Counted from the stretch's first letter, positions 27,681 through 36,834 are shown. The stretch: 64,000 nt of DNA from JBASEY01 sp964404285 (GCA_964404285.1 CAYOJK010000002.1:124001-188000); one strand, 5' to 3'. Numbers and translations are program-made. The notes: generated by a model from the letters alone, not told the origin.

Positions 27681-28639
27681 CTGCAAACTCAGTAACAGTA
27701 ATTATTACGTCTGAGCATGCTGGAACACGAATAGATCAACTCAAACTAAAAGGAGCGGTAAGTGTTTCCAGAGCACGTTTTCAGGCTCTGATTCGTTCGG
27801 GATCAGTCAAAGTGAATGGTTTTCCCATTAAACCTTCTTATATTTTAAAAGAAAATGACCACGTAGAATACACCATTCCAGAACCTGTAAAACTTGAAAT
27901 AATTCCCCAAAAACTACCAGTTTTCATTTTATATGAAGATCATGATATCGTTGTGGTTGACAAGCCTAGAGGTATGGTTGTCCACCCAGGAGCCGGTATC
28001 GACAAAAACACGCTTGTTAACGCATTGTTATATCAGTGTCATGACCTATCAGGAATCGGTGGAGTTACCCGGCCAGGAATTGTTCATCGTCTGGATAAAG
28101 GAACCAGCGGAGTCATGATCGTCGCAAAAAATGACAGATCTCATTTAGCCTTATCCCGCCAATTTTCAACCAGAACCATGGATAAAAGATATCTAGCTCT
28201 GGTTAAAGGTGTTCCAAACTGGAAAGAGAAATCTGTTGTGGCTCCAATCGGCCGGCATCCTACTCATCGCGTAAAAATGGCAGTCATTGCGTCTGGTAAG
28301 ACAGCGGAAACTGTCTTCAAACTTTTAGCTCGAGGTCACGATGGATCTTTGGTTTCAGCAGAGCCGACAAGTGGTCGAACTCATCAAATACGTGTTCATC
28401 TAGATTACCTTGGATTTCCAATTATGGGTGACCCCTTATATGGGAAGGGGAAACAAGGGAAAGTTACTGTTTCTTTAAAAAGTCTGCTACGACAGATCGA
28501 TGGATTTTGTCTGCATGCCGAGAGCCTTCTTTTCCAGCACCCAACGACAGGTAAACCAATGAAGATTCAGGCTCCGATACCCGATGATTTTTACCAAGTA
28601 ATGGACGAATTGCACCTGAACTATCTGGACAACCAATAG
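27677..28639 (+). CDS. rluD: RluA-family pseudouridine synthase (RluD-like)
   Basis: The 320-residue protein has an N-terminal S4 RNA-binding domain (about 15-75) and a catalytic domain with GIVHRLDKGTSGVMI, whose Asp is the conserved nucleophile, plus GRTHQIRVH. Enzymes of this group isomerise uridines in rRNA or tRNA; RluD acts on helix 69 of 23S rRNA. The ATG overlaps the lgt stop (ATGA). The lspA-rluD linkage is frequent in bacteria. Exact target specificity is inferred. Confidence 0.9.
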   Translation: MTANSVTVIITSEHAGTRIDQLKLKGAVSVSRARFQALIRSGSVKVNGFPIKPSYILKENDHVEYTIPEPVKLEIIPQKLPVFILYEDHDIVVVDKPRGMVVHPGAGIDKNTLVNALLYQCHDLSGIGGVTRPGIVHRLDKGTSGVMIVAKNDRSHLALSRQFSTRTMDKRYLALVKGVPNWKEKSVVAPIGRHPTHRVKMAVIASGKTAETVFKLLARGHDGSLVSAEPTSGRTHQIRVHLDYLGFPIMGDPLYGKGKQGKVTVSLKSLLRQIDGFCLHAESLLFQHPTTGKPMKIQAPIPDDFYQVMDELHLNYLDNQ

Positions 28640-28647
28640 GAGGAAAA

Positions 28648-29364
28648 ATGTCTGTTTCATCACAAATTGACTTAAAAAAATTTAACAGAATTGTTTTTTT
28701 TACAGGAGCCGGCATTTCTGCAGAATGCGGTATTCCAACCTATCGGGGTAAAGGTGGTTTTTGGAGCTCATACGATTATGAAGAATATGCGTGTCAAGAA
28801 GCCTTTGAAACCAACTCGGAAAAGGTGTGGGATTTTCATGAAAAGCGTCGAGAGTTTGTCGCGGCACGTGAACCGGCTTTAAGTCATCGAATAATTGCAG
28901 ATATTGAGAATAAAAAGCCTCCTACAAAGGTAATTACACAAAACATCGATGGTATGCATCAAAGAGCTGGATCTCTGAATGTTATTGAATTACATGGTAG
29001 TTTGTGGCGAGTTCGCTGTGAAAAAGAAAATTATGTAGAGAACAATTACGATATACCTTTGAAATCCAGACTATGTCCTTGCGGCGAATATTTTCGACCG
29101 GATATTGTTTGGTTTGGTGATCCTCTCGACCCCGATGTGCTGAAATCAGCTATTAATGCTGTCCTTTCGTGTGATTTGCTGATTACGATCGGCACTTCAG
29201 CAACCGTATACCCAGCAGCCGATATTCCGATTCTTGCAATGCAAAGACGGATTATGACGATTGAAATCAATAAAGAAAAGACGCCTTTGAGCCATTTGTA
29301 TGATTTTTCTTATCAGGATTCAGCAAGTAACGTGCTGAGTTCACTCTGGAATTATTCTATTTGA
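28648..29364 (+). CDS. cobB: NAD-dependent protein deacylase (sirtuin, CobB-like)
   Basis: This 238-residue sirtuin has FTGAGISAECGIPTYRG, TQNIDGMHQRAG and catalytic H116 in ELHGSL. It would remove acyl groups from lysines using NAD+. Two features differ from typical family members. The deacylase-specific Tyr-x-x-Arg pocket reads H64-x-x-R67. The structural zinc site seems incomplete, with C124, C143 and C145 but no clear fourth Cys. A ribosome site AGGAGG lies before the ATG at 28648. The 3' end overlaps the convergent acyltransferase gene by 24 bases. Confidence 0.9.
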   Translation: MSVSSQIDLKKFNRIVFFTGAGISAECGIPTYRGKGGFWSSYDYEEYACQEAFETNSEKVWDFHEKRREFVAAREPALSHRIIADIENKKPPTKVITQNIDGMHQRAGSLNVIELHGSLWRVRCEKENYVENNYDIPLKSRLCPCGEYFRPDIVWFGDPLDPDVLKSAINAVLSCDLLITIGTSATVYPAADIPILAMQRRIMTIEINKEKTPLSHLYDFSYQDSASNVLSSLWNYSI

Positions 29365-31164
29365 AGAAGCTGTCAAATGATGAGAAAGAAATGTCTCTGC
29401 TTCTTCACGCCCCATATACTTACTGAGTATTTTATTGTTCACCTGCCCTAGATCGACAAGAAGCAAAGCATCCAACACATGTCCAAAATCAGGATCGATA
29501 TTAAAACCTAATAATTTAGCATCCAACTTAAGATATTGGCGCAAAAGAATCGGTATCCCCGCAATATGTGTTTCCATTTCCCGAATCAATTCGTCAACTT
29601 CATTCATATCCTTTACAACAAGGCTGGTAGCTGAGGCCGACCAGGTATTTATATTTTTTAATTTAAGAGGGTTTAAGGGCTTCACTTTTTTAGCCAAATC
29701 AGGAAAATTAAAATTTTCTTGTAAAAACAGCTTCAAAAACCACCTTGCCATATCAGAATAATCGCGACTAATGCTGACCGGGCCGAATAAATAGCGATAT
29801 TGCGGATTATTGACCACAAATTGACCAATCCCTTTCCACAGCAACATTAAAGAAGAATACTGTTTTTGATATCGTGGTTGAACAAATGAACGGCCTAGTT
29901 CAAGCGCTGGACTTATCTGCTCGAGTAAATTGCTTCTATAGTTGAATAAGGTACTGGTATACAGCCCCTTTTTTCCTTTTGTTTGTAAAATAACATCCGT
30001 CTTACCGGCTCGATATGCTCCGACTAATTGCTTATTGACGGAATCCCACACGATGATATGTGTGTAATATTTATCATATATATCAATATCCCTGATCTTA
30101 CCGGTTCCTTCGCCTACGTTTCTGAAAGTAATTTCCCTTAACCTACCAATTTCAAGCATTATATGTGGACAAAGATCAGGTTCAAAAAAATATACCAGTA
30201 AAGGAGCTTTATCGATCAAGCAATTTTTCTGAGGTAAGGCTTTGAGTTCTTGTTCAAGAATATCGGGATCTTCCGGTTCTGCAACTTCGGACAAATAGGT
30301 GTCTTGTTTTTTACGCAGTTTTGGAAAAGAAAACCGAGGTCTTTTTGCCTGGCGGTTTTGCAAAATATACGTTCTAAGTCTGAGATAATCTGTTAATTTT
30401 TCTGGAGTTTCATAAACAGATGCTTTGTCTGGTGATATGGCAGAGCCGATCCGGACTGATATCGTATGGTTTTGTTTTTTTAGCATTTCGCGAGGTAACA
30501 TTAATGTTCGTAAAAAAGGATGTATTAACCCCATAGCCTGAAAAAGTCTGCTATTCAATCCGTAGAAAAATACCGGTATTGTATGGCATTGTGTTGCCTG
30601 AATAATCCTAGCTGCGAAGGTGTGCCAGGGGCCATCCATTATTTGCATATGTTTTAAATGAAGATGAGATACTTCTCCTGCCGGAAAAATTGAGATGGCA
30701 TGCCCTTCATTCAGCCATTCAATTGCCTGTCTTATGCCTTTGAAGTTTTGGCTCATCGCCTTTTGACTTCCAAAAGGATTGACAGAAAAAAACATATGAG
30801 CCATCTCGGGAATTAATGAAAGCAAGTAATTGGCGACAAATTTCATATCAGGGCGAATTGTTTCAAAAACTGTAGGTAAGATAAGGCCTTCCAAGCCCCC
30901 AAACGGATGATTTGAAATAATCAATAGAGGACCATTACGCGGAATTGAGTCGAGTTCTTCTGCACAGACATCGATTGCGATATTCATAGACTTCAAGACA
31001 CGTGCCGGCAACAACTCAGGAAAGGTCGATGCCATAGCCTGTTGATAATGATAGTTTATTCTTTTTATGGCAAGAATATGGTTCAGCAGAGGAAGAATTG
31101 TATTGTAACCGGCTCTAGTAATGGGATTTTTTCCTGGATTCGGCAAATATATCATGTTTTGCAT
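29341..31164 (-). CDS. Bifunctional lipid acyltransferase, OlsF-like (PlsC plus GNAT domains)
   Basis: The 607-residue protein has an N-terminal lysophospholipid acyltransferase domain (about 55-270) with NHPFGGLEG (85-93) in place of the usual NHxxxxD and IFPAGEVS as the second motif. The C-terminal half (about 320-600) resembles the OlsB/hemolysin-type GNAT domain, with REITFRNVGEGTG, LELGRSFVQPRY and the PVSISRDY region. The order matches OlsF, which makes ornithine lipids by N- then O-acylation, and the GlsA/GlsB pair that makes glycine lipids. The head-group amino acid cannot be told. AGGGG lies seven bases before the ATG. It is probably membrane-associated. Confidence 0.82.
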   Translation of the reverse strand: MQNMIYLPNPGKNPITRAGYNTILPLLNHILAIKRINYHYQQAMASTFPELLPARVLKSMNIAIDVCAEELDSIPRNGPLLIISNHPFGGLEGLILPTVFETIRPDMKFVANYLLSLIPEMAHMFFSVNPFGSQKAMSQNFKGIRQAIEWLNEGHAISIFPAGEVSHLHLKHMQIMDGPWHTFAARIIQATQCHTIPVFFYGLNSRLFQAMGLIHPFLRTLMLPREMLKKQNHTISVRIGSAISPDKASVYETPEKLTDYLRLRTYILQNRQAKRPRFSFPKLRKKQDTYLSEVAEPEDPDILEQELKALPQKNCLIDKAPLLVYFFEPDLCPHIMLEIGRLREITFRNVGEGTGKIRDIDIYDKYYTHIIVWDSVNKQLVGAYRAGKTDVILQTKGKKGLYTSTLFNYRSNLLEQISPALELGRSFVQPRYQKQYSSLMLLWKGIGQFVVNNPQYRYLFGPVSISRDYSDMARWFLKLFLQENFNFPDLAKKVKPLNPLKLKNINTWSASATSLVVKDMNEVDELIREMETHIAGIPILLRQYLKLDAKLLGFNIDPDFGHVLDALLLVDLGQVNNKILSKYMGREEAETFLSHHLTASSNRIIPE

Positions 31165-31234
31165 CGAGTTACCCCTGGTTCTGTTCTACGGAATATGGCA
31201 TCACAAACTCGGATATTTCATGAGAATGATATTA

Positions 31235-32602
31235 TCAGTCAATTTCATATTGCTTCATTTTGGTCAGCAACGTCTTGTAATTTACCTGAAGCTCTTTTGC
31301 AGCCAAGCTTTTATTCCAACCGCAAGACTTCAATGTTTCCGATATCATCCGTTGTTCTACGATTCTGCGCATGTAGTCCACAGCTTCTTGCATCGATCTA
31401 CCAAGCAAAATCCCATCAAGGTCAAATTCTTGAGCCTCTCTTATAGACTCAACAGCAACATGTTCTGGTTTAATTAGACCATCCAAGCTTAAAATTGCGG
31501 CGCGCTCCAGACAATTTTGAAGTTCACGAACGTTACCCGGCCATTCATAAGACGATAATCGCTCCATAGTTTCCGGTAAGATGGTCAGTTTTTTTCTGAA
31601 CTCTTTTTCAAATTTGTGAATAAAATAATCAACCAGAAGGGGAATATCATCAAGCCGATTTCTCAAAGGAGGTATTACGACAGGAAAAACACTCAGCCGA
31701 TAGAATAAATCTTCTCGGAATAGTCCCTCACGAACCAGTTCCCTCAAATCTTGGTTAGTTGCAGCGATAACTCGAACATTCACTGTCAATGTTGCATTTC
31801 CGCCAACACGTTCAAACTGTTTTTCCTGTATAAAGCGTAGCAACTTGGCTTGTAAAACTGGATTCATATCTCCAATTTCATCTAGAAACACCGTTCCGCC
31901 ATCAGCCAATTCAAGTTTACCTGGTTTACGTCGATCAGCGCCTGTATAAGCTCCTCGCTCATGCCCAAATAGTTCATTTTCAAGAAGTTCCAGTGGAATA
32001 GCTGCACAGTTTATCGCCACCAACTGTTTATGCTTTCTCGATGACACATTATGCGTTTCACGAGCAAAAAGCTCTTTACCGGTACCACTCTCACCTAACA
32101 ACAAAGCTGTCGAATCAGTCTTTCCCACCTTTCGAACAAGATTCAGTGATTCAAGAAAAAGTTTGTTTTTTCCAATGATTTCAGGAAATCCTGTCTGGTC
32201 TTCAATCTCTTGACGCAGCAAAGTGTTTTCATTGACAAGCTGATAACGATGATGTCCTTTCTGAAGCTGAACTAAAAGGAGATTTGTATCAAAGGGTTTG
32301 GTAAGAAAGTCATCAGCGCCTTCTTTCATGGCTTGAACCGCAATTTCTACTGAGCCGAAAGCAGTGATTATAATGGTGATTGTGCGCTCATCAGCCTTTC
32401 TTGCCTCCCGTAAAACAGAAATCCCGTCAGCTCCAGGAAGTTTTAAATCTGAAATAACTGCAAAGAAAGTTTCGTTTTGAACTTTATCGATCGCATGATC
32501 ACCATTTCCGGTGGCTACAACATCATACCCATTTTTGAGCAGAGTTCTTTCCAACATTCTGCGCATCCCGGGATTATCTTCGACAACTAATACCTTCATC
32601 AC
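31235..32602 (-). CDS. NtrC-family sigma-54-dependent response regulator
   Basis: The 455-residue protein has a receiver domain with phospho-acceptor D52 (ISDLKLPG), an AAA+ domain with GESGTGKE and a sigma-54 contact loop GAYTGA (usually GAFTGA), and a C-terminal Fis-type DNA-binding helix-turn-helix. It would activate sigma-54 promoters on phosphorylation. No histidine kinase lies nearby, so its partner is elsewhere. It follows the prepilin peptidase gene by seven bases. Such regulators (PilR) often control type IV pili, a possible role here, but the sequence does not prove it. Confidence 0.92.
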   Translation of the reverse strand: MMKVLVVEDNPGMRRMLERTLLKNGYDVVATGNGDHAIDKVQNETFFAVISDLKLPGADGISVLREARKADERTITIIITAFGSVEIAVQAMKEGADDFLTKPFDTNLLLVQLQKGHHRYQLVNENTLLRQEIEDQTGFPEIIGKNKLFLESLNLVRKVGKTDSTALLLGESGTGKELFARETHNVSSRKHKQLVAINCAAIPLELLENELFGHERGAYTGADRRKPGKLELADGGTVFLDEIGDMNPVLQAKLLRFIQEKQFERVGGNATLTVNVRVIAATNQDLRELVREGLFREDLFYRLSVFPVVIPPLRNRLDDIPLLVDYFIHKFEKEFRKKLTILPETMERLSSYEWPGNVRELQNCLERAAILSLDGLIKPEHVAVESIREAQEFDLDGILLGRSMQEAVDYMRRIVEQRMISETLKSCGWNKSLAAKELQVNYKTLLTKMKQYEID

Positions 32603-32609
32603 TCAAGTC

Positions 32610-33416
32610 CTATTTCGGCAAACCTAATGCCTCTAAATATAATTGAAACATATTATTCCCCCACATCATCGAAATCCAAGCGCCTAAAGAAAGAAAAGGG
32701 CCAAAGGGTATCCGTGTTTGACGATTTCCGCCCGAAAACCATAGATAAAATATACCAATCAAAGCGCCAAGGGTAGAGCCGATAAATAAGGTTAAGAATG
32801 TTTTTCCGGGCCCAAGAAGCGCTCCAACAAAAAACATTAGTTTGATATCCCCACCACCCATACCTTCCTTGCCTGTCCACTTTAAATAGGCCCATGCAAT
32901 GAGTAATAAGGGTAAACCTCCCACTAAGATACCGAAGAAAGCATTGACTGGTGAGATCGGCCAATAGGTGTTAAAGCCTGGAAACAGAGTTGCCAGGGCC
33001 AATATACAGGCTAAAATGAGTCCTGGTAACACAATATTGTTGGGAAGAAGCTGTGTTTGTATATCGATAACCGACAGAGCAATCAGCGCTGATGAAAAGG
33101 CTAAATAGACAAACATTTCAACTGTTAAGCCAAAACGAATTCCAACTAGTGTGAAGATTATTGCCGTGAATAGTTCAACTATTGGATATTGAATTGAGAT
33201 TTTTTGCTGACAACCAGCACAACGTCCTTTTAGAATCAGGTAATAACTGATCAACGGTATATTTTCCCACGCGCGTATCGGTTGTCCACAGGAAGGACAG
33301 GAGGAAGGCGGATGTATTATGGATAATTTCCGTGGACAACGATAAATAACCACATTTAAAAAGGAGCCTATCGCTAAGCCGATAAGGAAACAGCAGATAC
33401 TCAAATAAAGATCCAT
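32610..33416 (-). CDS. pilD: Prepilin peptidase (type 4, PilD/GspO-like)
   Basis: This inner-membrane enzyme cleaves and N-methylates type IV prepilins and type II secretion pseudopilins. The cytoplasmic zinc site has two Cys pairs, CPSC and CAGC. The catalytic aspartates are in SVIDIQTQLLP and GMGGGDIKLM. About seven hydrophobic segments are visible. I start at ATG 33416 (MDLYLSICC, 268 aa); an upstream GTG at 33431 is possible. It is probably co-transcribed with the NtrC-type regulator downstream. No pilus structural genes are in this window. Confidence 0.92.
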   Translation of the reverse strand: MDLYLSICCFLIGLAIGSFLNVVIYRCPRKLSIIHPPSSCPSCGQPIRAWENIPLISYYLILKGRCAGCQQKISIQYPIVELFTAIIFTLVGIRFGLTVEMFVYLAFSSALIALSVIDIQTQLLPNNIVLPGLILACILALATLFPGFNTYWPISPVNAFFGILVGGLPLLLIAWAYLKWTGKEGMGGGDIKLMFFVGALLGPGKTFLTLFIGSTLGALIGIFYLWFSGGNRQTRIPFGPFLSLGAWISMMWGNNMFQLYLEALGLPK

Positions 33417-33452
33417 AACACAAATACACACTCCACTTGTCCAAGGGGAGAG

Positions 33453-33500
33453 TACGTTAATTTGGGAAAAAAGACAAATTCCGTTTTTCCAATACGTTAA
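33453..33500. repeat. Direct repeats TACGTTAA flanking an inverted repeat
   Basis: TACGTTAA occurs at 33453-33460 and again at 33493-33500. Between them, TTGGGAAAAA and TTTTTCCAA form an imperfect inverted repeat. The element lies upstream of pilD and downstream of the B12 subunit gene. It could be a regulator site or a weak terminator. No known motif matches. Confidence 0.35.
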
Positions 33501-33574
33501 AAAGAACCATTATTTATTTTTTTAAAGAGATGTAATTCCAACAGATTTATTTGTATCTATTGGCCGACTTGAGA

Positions 33575-33970
33575 TCAGCGAGTGGCCTTCCAATCTTGTA
33601 TATATTGAATGATTTTTTCTATCTCATCACCGGGACCAAAAACCTTTTCTATGCCCCATGACTTTAGTATTTCCTGATCTTTTGTCGGTATGATGCCACC
33701 ACCAGTTAACAACCTGTCTCCAATACCTGACTTATCCATCAATTCTTTGACACGTTTGAAGTTTGAAAGGTGAGCTCCAGAAAGAATTGACAACCCAATC
33801 ACATCAGCATCTTCTTCGATAGCTGCGGCTACTATGGATTCCGGCGTCTGCCGTAGGCCAAGATAGACAACTTCCATCCCAGCATCCACCAGCCCGCGTG
33901 CGACAACCTTAGCTCCACGATCATGCCCATCAAGACCAGGTTTAGCTATAATTACCTTGATTTTTTCCAT
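33575..33970 (-). CDS. Methylmalonyl-CoA mutase, small B12-binding subunit
   Basis: The 131-residue protein is a stand-alone cobalamin-binding domain. It has D14-x-H16-x-x-G19 (LDGHDRG), where H16 should coordinate cobalt, then SILSGAH and TGGGIIP. It should combine with the 550-residue catalytic subunit encoded at 38794 to form a split mutase. ATG 33970 has GAGAGG nine bases upstream; earlier ATGs lie on or too close to that site. It is transcribed with meaB, which lies 86 bases upstream. Confidence 0.92.
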   Translation of the reverse strand: MEKIKVIIAKPGLDGHDRGAKVVARGLVDAGMEVVYLGLRQTPESIVAAAIEEDADVIGLSILSGAHLSNFKRVKELMDKSGIGDRLLTGGGIIPTKDQEILKSWGIEKVFGPGDEIEKIIQYIQDWKATR

Positions 33971-34056
33971 GTATGTCATCCTCTCCAAATAAAGACAAGT
34001 ACAAGCCCTCTAGCACAGCGACTTTTTACACCTATTCCCATTTATTTTCAAGTGAT

Positions 34057-35076
34057 TTAACCTTGATAATCCGTTTCAAGATTTGGATCAAATTTTAAAT
34101 TCAATTCAAGCGACGAGTATAACTTTTCTATAAATTCAAAGGGGGGAGAGCCACTTTTTTCAAAATTTTCCGATGCTTGCTGTATTTTCTGTTCAAGATC
34201 ATCTAATGCTAAAAGCGTTGCCCAGAAATGCTGTTTAAGCGTTTTTTCAATTTCCCAATAAATCCTCTTTCGCCGTTTTTCAGATAGTTTGCCGGAATGC
34301 CCCATTGCTTCTACACGGTTTTGTAATGCTGTAAAAACTGGTTCAATTCCTTGGTTGTTGAGAGCAGAAACTTTTAAAACCGGGGGTTTATCTGTTTTTT
34401 TGTATGAACTTGAGGTTTCTAAAATAAACTGGATATACTCGAACAGTAAATCAGCGCCAGGTAAGTCACTTTTGTTAATTATAAATAAATCGGCTACTTC
34501 CATTATACCGGCTTTTAACATCTGGATTGTGTCTCCAGTTGAAGGTTGAAGCACCAGCATGATCAAATCACTATATAAAATCACATCGAGTTCAGCTTGG
34601 CCGACGCCCACTGTTTCAATTAAAACAATGTCCATGCCGAAGGCATCAAATACATCGGCAACATAGGGAGTTGAGAATGACAGACCTCCACCTGAACGTG
34701 ATGCCAGTGAGCGAATAAAGACATTCGGATTACCAACCAGATTCTGCATTCTGACTCTATCGCCCAGAAAAGCTCCACCAGTGAACGGGCTGGAAGGGTC
34801 AACAGCAATGATGCCAACTCGTAAACCATTACTTGAAGCTTGTTCTGCAATTGTTGATGTAAATGTGCTTTTTCCAACACCAGGAGGACCCGTTATTCCA
34901 ACTCGAATTGCATGTCGGCCTTTAGTCTGAAGACGATTCAACACGTCAGGAATTAATTCTGGGTAATTGTCGACGATAGAGATGATACGAGCACACGCCA
35001 ATCGATCGCCATTGAAAAAATCTTCCCATTGTTTTTCGCTAATTTTGGATTCGATCACGTTCTTTTTCCTTTCCAT
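34057..35076 (-). CDS. meaB: Methylmalonyl-CoA mutase-associated GTPase MeaB
   Basis: MeaB is a G3E-type GTPase chaperone that gates cofactor loading and protects the B12 mutase. The protein has P-loop GPPGVGKS (63-70), VDPSSPFTGGAFLGDRVRMQ with the mutase-interacting switch region, ETVGVGQAELDV and NKSD. I choose ATG 35076 (339 aa). The reading frame continues to a GTG at 35103, but the -10 of the only visible promoter ends just before it, so that GTG would not be transcribed with a ribosome site. Its place beside the mutase genes fits the role. Confidence 0.93.
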   Translation of the reverse strand: MERKKNVIESKISEKQWEDFFNGDRLACARIISIVDNYPELIPDVLNRLQTKGRHAIRVGITGPPGVGKSTFTSTIAEQASSNGLRVGIIAVDPSSPFTGGAFLGDRVRMQNLVGNPNVFIRSLASRSGGGLSFSTPYVADVFDAFGMDIVLIETVGVGQAELDVILYSDLIMLVLQPSTGDTIQMLKAGIMEVADLFIINKSDLPGADLLFEYIQFILETSSSYKKTDKPPVLKVSALNNQGIEPVFTALQNRVEAMGHSGKLSEKRRKRIYWEIEKTLKQHFWATLLALDDLEQKIQQASENFEKSGSPPFEFIEKLYSSLELNLKFDPNLETDYQG

Positions 35077-35106
35077 ACCACCATTGTAAATAGTCAGGGT
35101 CACATT

Positions 35107-35133
35107 TTTATAGGACTATTTGTCACCAGTCAA
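35107..35133 (-). promoter_or_regulatory. Sigma-70 promoter for meaB and the B12 subunit gene
   Basis: On the minus strand, TTGACT (35133-35128) and TATAAA (35112-35107) lie 15 bases apart. Transcription would start about 35100, supporting the ATG at 35076 as the meaB start. Confidence 0.4.
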
Positions 35134-35183
35134 CTTTGTTGCATAAAACTATAATCATTAGCCCAACAGATAATAAATATTCC

Positions 35184-35212
35184 TTGGCAATGCTGAGTTT
35201 TTAGTATATATA
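35184..35212 (+). promoter_or_regulatory. Sigma-70 promoter for the mmd operon
   Basis: TTGGCA (35184-35189), a 17-base spacer and TATATA (35207-35212) form a good sigma-70 promoter, giving a leader of about 50 bases before mmdA. It is back to back with the meaB promoter, so one regulator could control both sides. Confidence 0.5.
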
Positions 35213-35267
35213 AGAAACCGGTTGACAGGATTGTGATTTAATCATTTTTTTAGGAGTTCATATAGGC

Positions 35268-36818
35268 ATGAGTAAAAAGAAAATAGAAGCTCTCCGCCAA
35301 GAAAAAGCCCGTTTGTATAAAGGCGGTGGCGAAGAGCGTATTCAAAAGCAGCATCAGGCCGGAAAATTAACTGCGCGTGAACGGTTTGGCTTATTATTCG
35401 ACGAATACTCATTTCAGGAAACCAACCTGTTTATGAAGCATCGCTGCACTCATTTTGGTATGGAATCAAAGGACATGCCAGGGGAAGGGGTAGTGACTGG
35501 AGTTGGTCTGATTGATTCCAGACCTGTTTATGCAGCCAGTCAGGATTTTACTGTGGCTGGTGGGTCAGTGGGGGAGGCCAACGCGAAAAAAATCCACAAT
35601 ATCATGGATGATGCATTAAAAACCGGAGATCCATTTGTTTTTATCAATGACAGTGGAGGCGCCCGAATACAAGAAGGCGTGGATGCTCTTGCCGGTTATG
35701 GTGGTATTTTTTATCGGAACGTCAAATTGAGTGGGGTAGTTCCCCAAATCAGCATTATAGCAGGACCCTGTGCTGGTGGAGCTGCATATTCGCCGGCATT
35801 GACTGATTTTATCATTCAGGTGAGACACAAAGGCCAACTGTTTATTACAGGCCCCAATGTTATCAAACAGGTAACTGGTGAAGTAATTACAGCAGAAGAG
35901 CTTGGAGGCGCTGACAGCCACGCATACTATTCCGGCGTTGTGCATTTCACGGCAGAAAATGACGAAGAAGCTATCCAGTTGGCTAAACGCCTTTTATCCT
36001 TTCTGCCTAGTAATAATATGGAAGATCCACCCATTATGATGGCCAACACTACTTTACCCATTCAATCCGACAATTATTTGAACTCTGTAGTCCCTGTCGA
36101 TCCCAAAAAGCCCTATGACATGCTGCACGTCATCGCCCATGTTGTTGACAATGGAGATTTTTTGATAGTTCAGGAACATTTTGCCCCGAATATCATCATC
36201 GGTTTTGCCAGGTTGATGGGAAGAAGCATAGGTATTATTGCCAATCAACCCATTGTCAAAGCAGGAGTCTTGGATATCGATTCATCAGATAAAGCCAGCA
36301 GGTTTATCCGTTTCTGCAATGCGTTTAATATACCAATTGTAACTTTTGTCGATGTGCCGGGATTTATGCCGGGATTACAACAGGAATATGGCGGCATCAT
36401 TCGACATGGCGCCAAAATGCTTTTTGCGTATTCAGCTGCGACTGTTCCAAAAATTACAGTGGTAGTTAGAAAAGCCTATGGAGGCGCATTTCTGGCGATG
36501 TGCTCCAAAGAAATGGGCGCTGATAGACTTTTCGCTTGGCCAACCGCAGAAATTGCTGTTATGGGAGCTGAGGGAGCTGTGAATGTTTTATATCGGTCGA
36601 AATTAGAAAAGTCGGAAAATCCGGATGCTCTGCGACAAGAATTGATCGATGAATACAGAAAAATGTTTGCTAATCCGTATGTCGCCGCTGCTAGAGGTTA
36701 CATTGACGATATCATCGAGCCGGCTGAAACACGAGCAATGTTGATTCAGTCTTTGGATATTCTTAAAGCGAAACGTGAGCTTAGACCGCAAAAGAAGCAC
36801 GGTCTTATTCCACTGTAA
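35268..36818 (+). CDS. mmdA: Methylmalonyl-CoA decarboxylase carboxyltransferase subunit
   Basis: The 516-residue protein is a biotin-dependent carboxyltransferase with the two crotonase-like halves of acyl-CoA carboxylase beta subunits. Visible landmarks are DFTVAGGSVGEANAKKI, INDSGGARIQEG, AGPCAGGAAYSPAL and VPGFMPGLQQE. The same family includes propionyl-CoA carboxylase, but no biotin carboxylase gene is here and OadG-, BCCP- and OadB-like genes follow directly. It is therefore best read as MmdA, moving the carboxyl group of (S)-methylmalonyl-CoA to biotin. AGGAG precedes the ATG. Confidence 0.92.
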   Translation: MSKKKIEALRQEKARLYKGGGEERIQKQHQAGKLTARERFGLLFDEYSFQETNLFMKHRCTHFGMESKDMPGEGVVTGVGLIDSRPVYAASQDFTVAGGSVGEANAKKIHNIMDDALKTGDPFVFINDSGGARIQEGVDALAGYGGIFYRNVKLSGVVPQISIIAGPCAGGAAYSPALTDFIIQVRHKGQLFITGPNVIKQVTGEVITAEELGGADSHAYYSGVVHFTAENDEEAIQLAKRLLSFLPSNNMEDPPIMMANTTLPIQSDNYLNSVVPVDPKKPYDMLHVIAHVVDNGDFLIVQEHFAPNIIIGFARLMGRSIGIIANQPIVKAGVLDIDSSDKASRFIRFCNAFNIPIVTFVDVPGFMPGLQQEYGGIIRHGAKMLFAYSAATVPKITVVVRKAYGGAFLAMCSKEMGADRLFAWPTAEIAVMGAEGAVNVLYRSKLEKSENPDALRQELIDEYRKMFANPYVAAARGYIDDIIEPAETRAMLIQSLDILKAKRELRPQKKHGLIPL

Positions 36819-36834
36819 TAATTGGAGATAGAAT

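Noticed and set aside
29435..29761. 108-codon forward frame antisense to the lipid acyltransferase
   Set aside because: The minus-strand gene has strong domain motifs through this stretch; the forward frame is a shadow.
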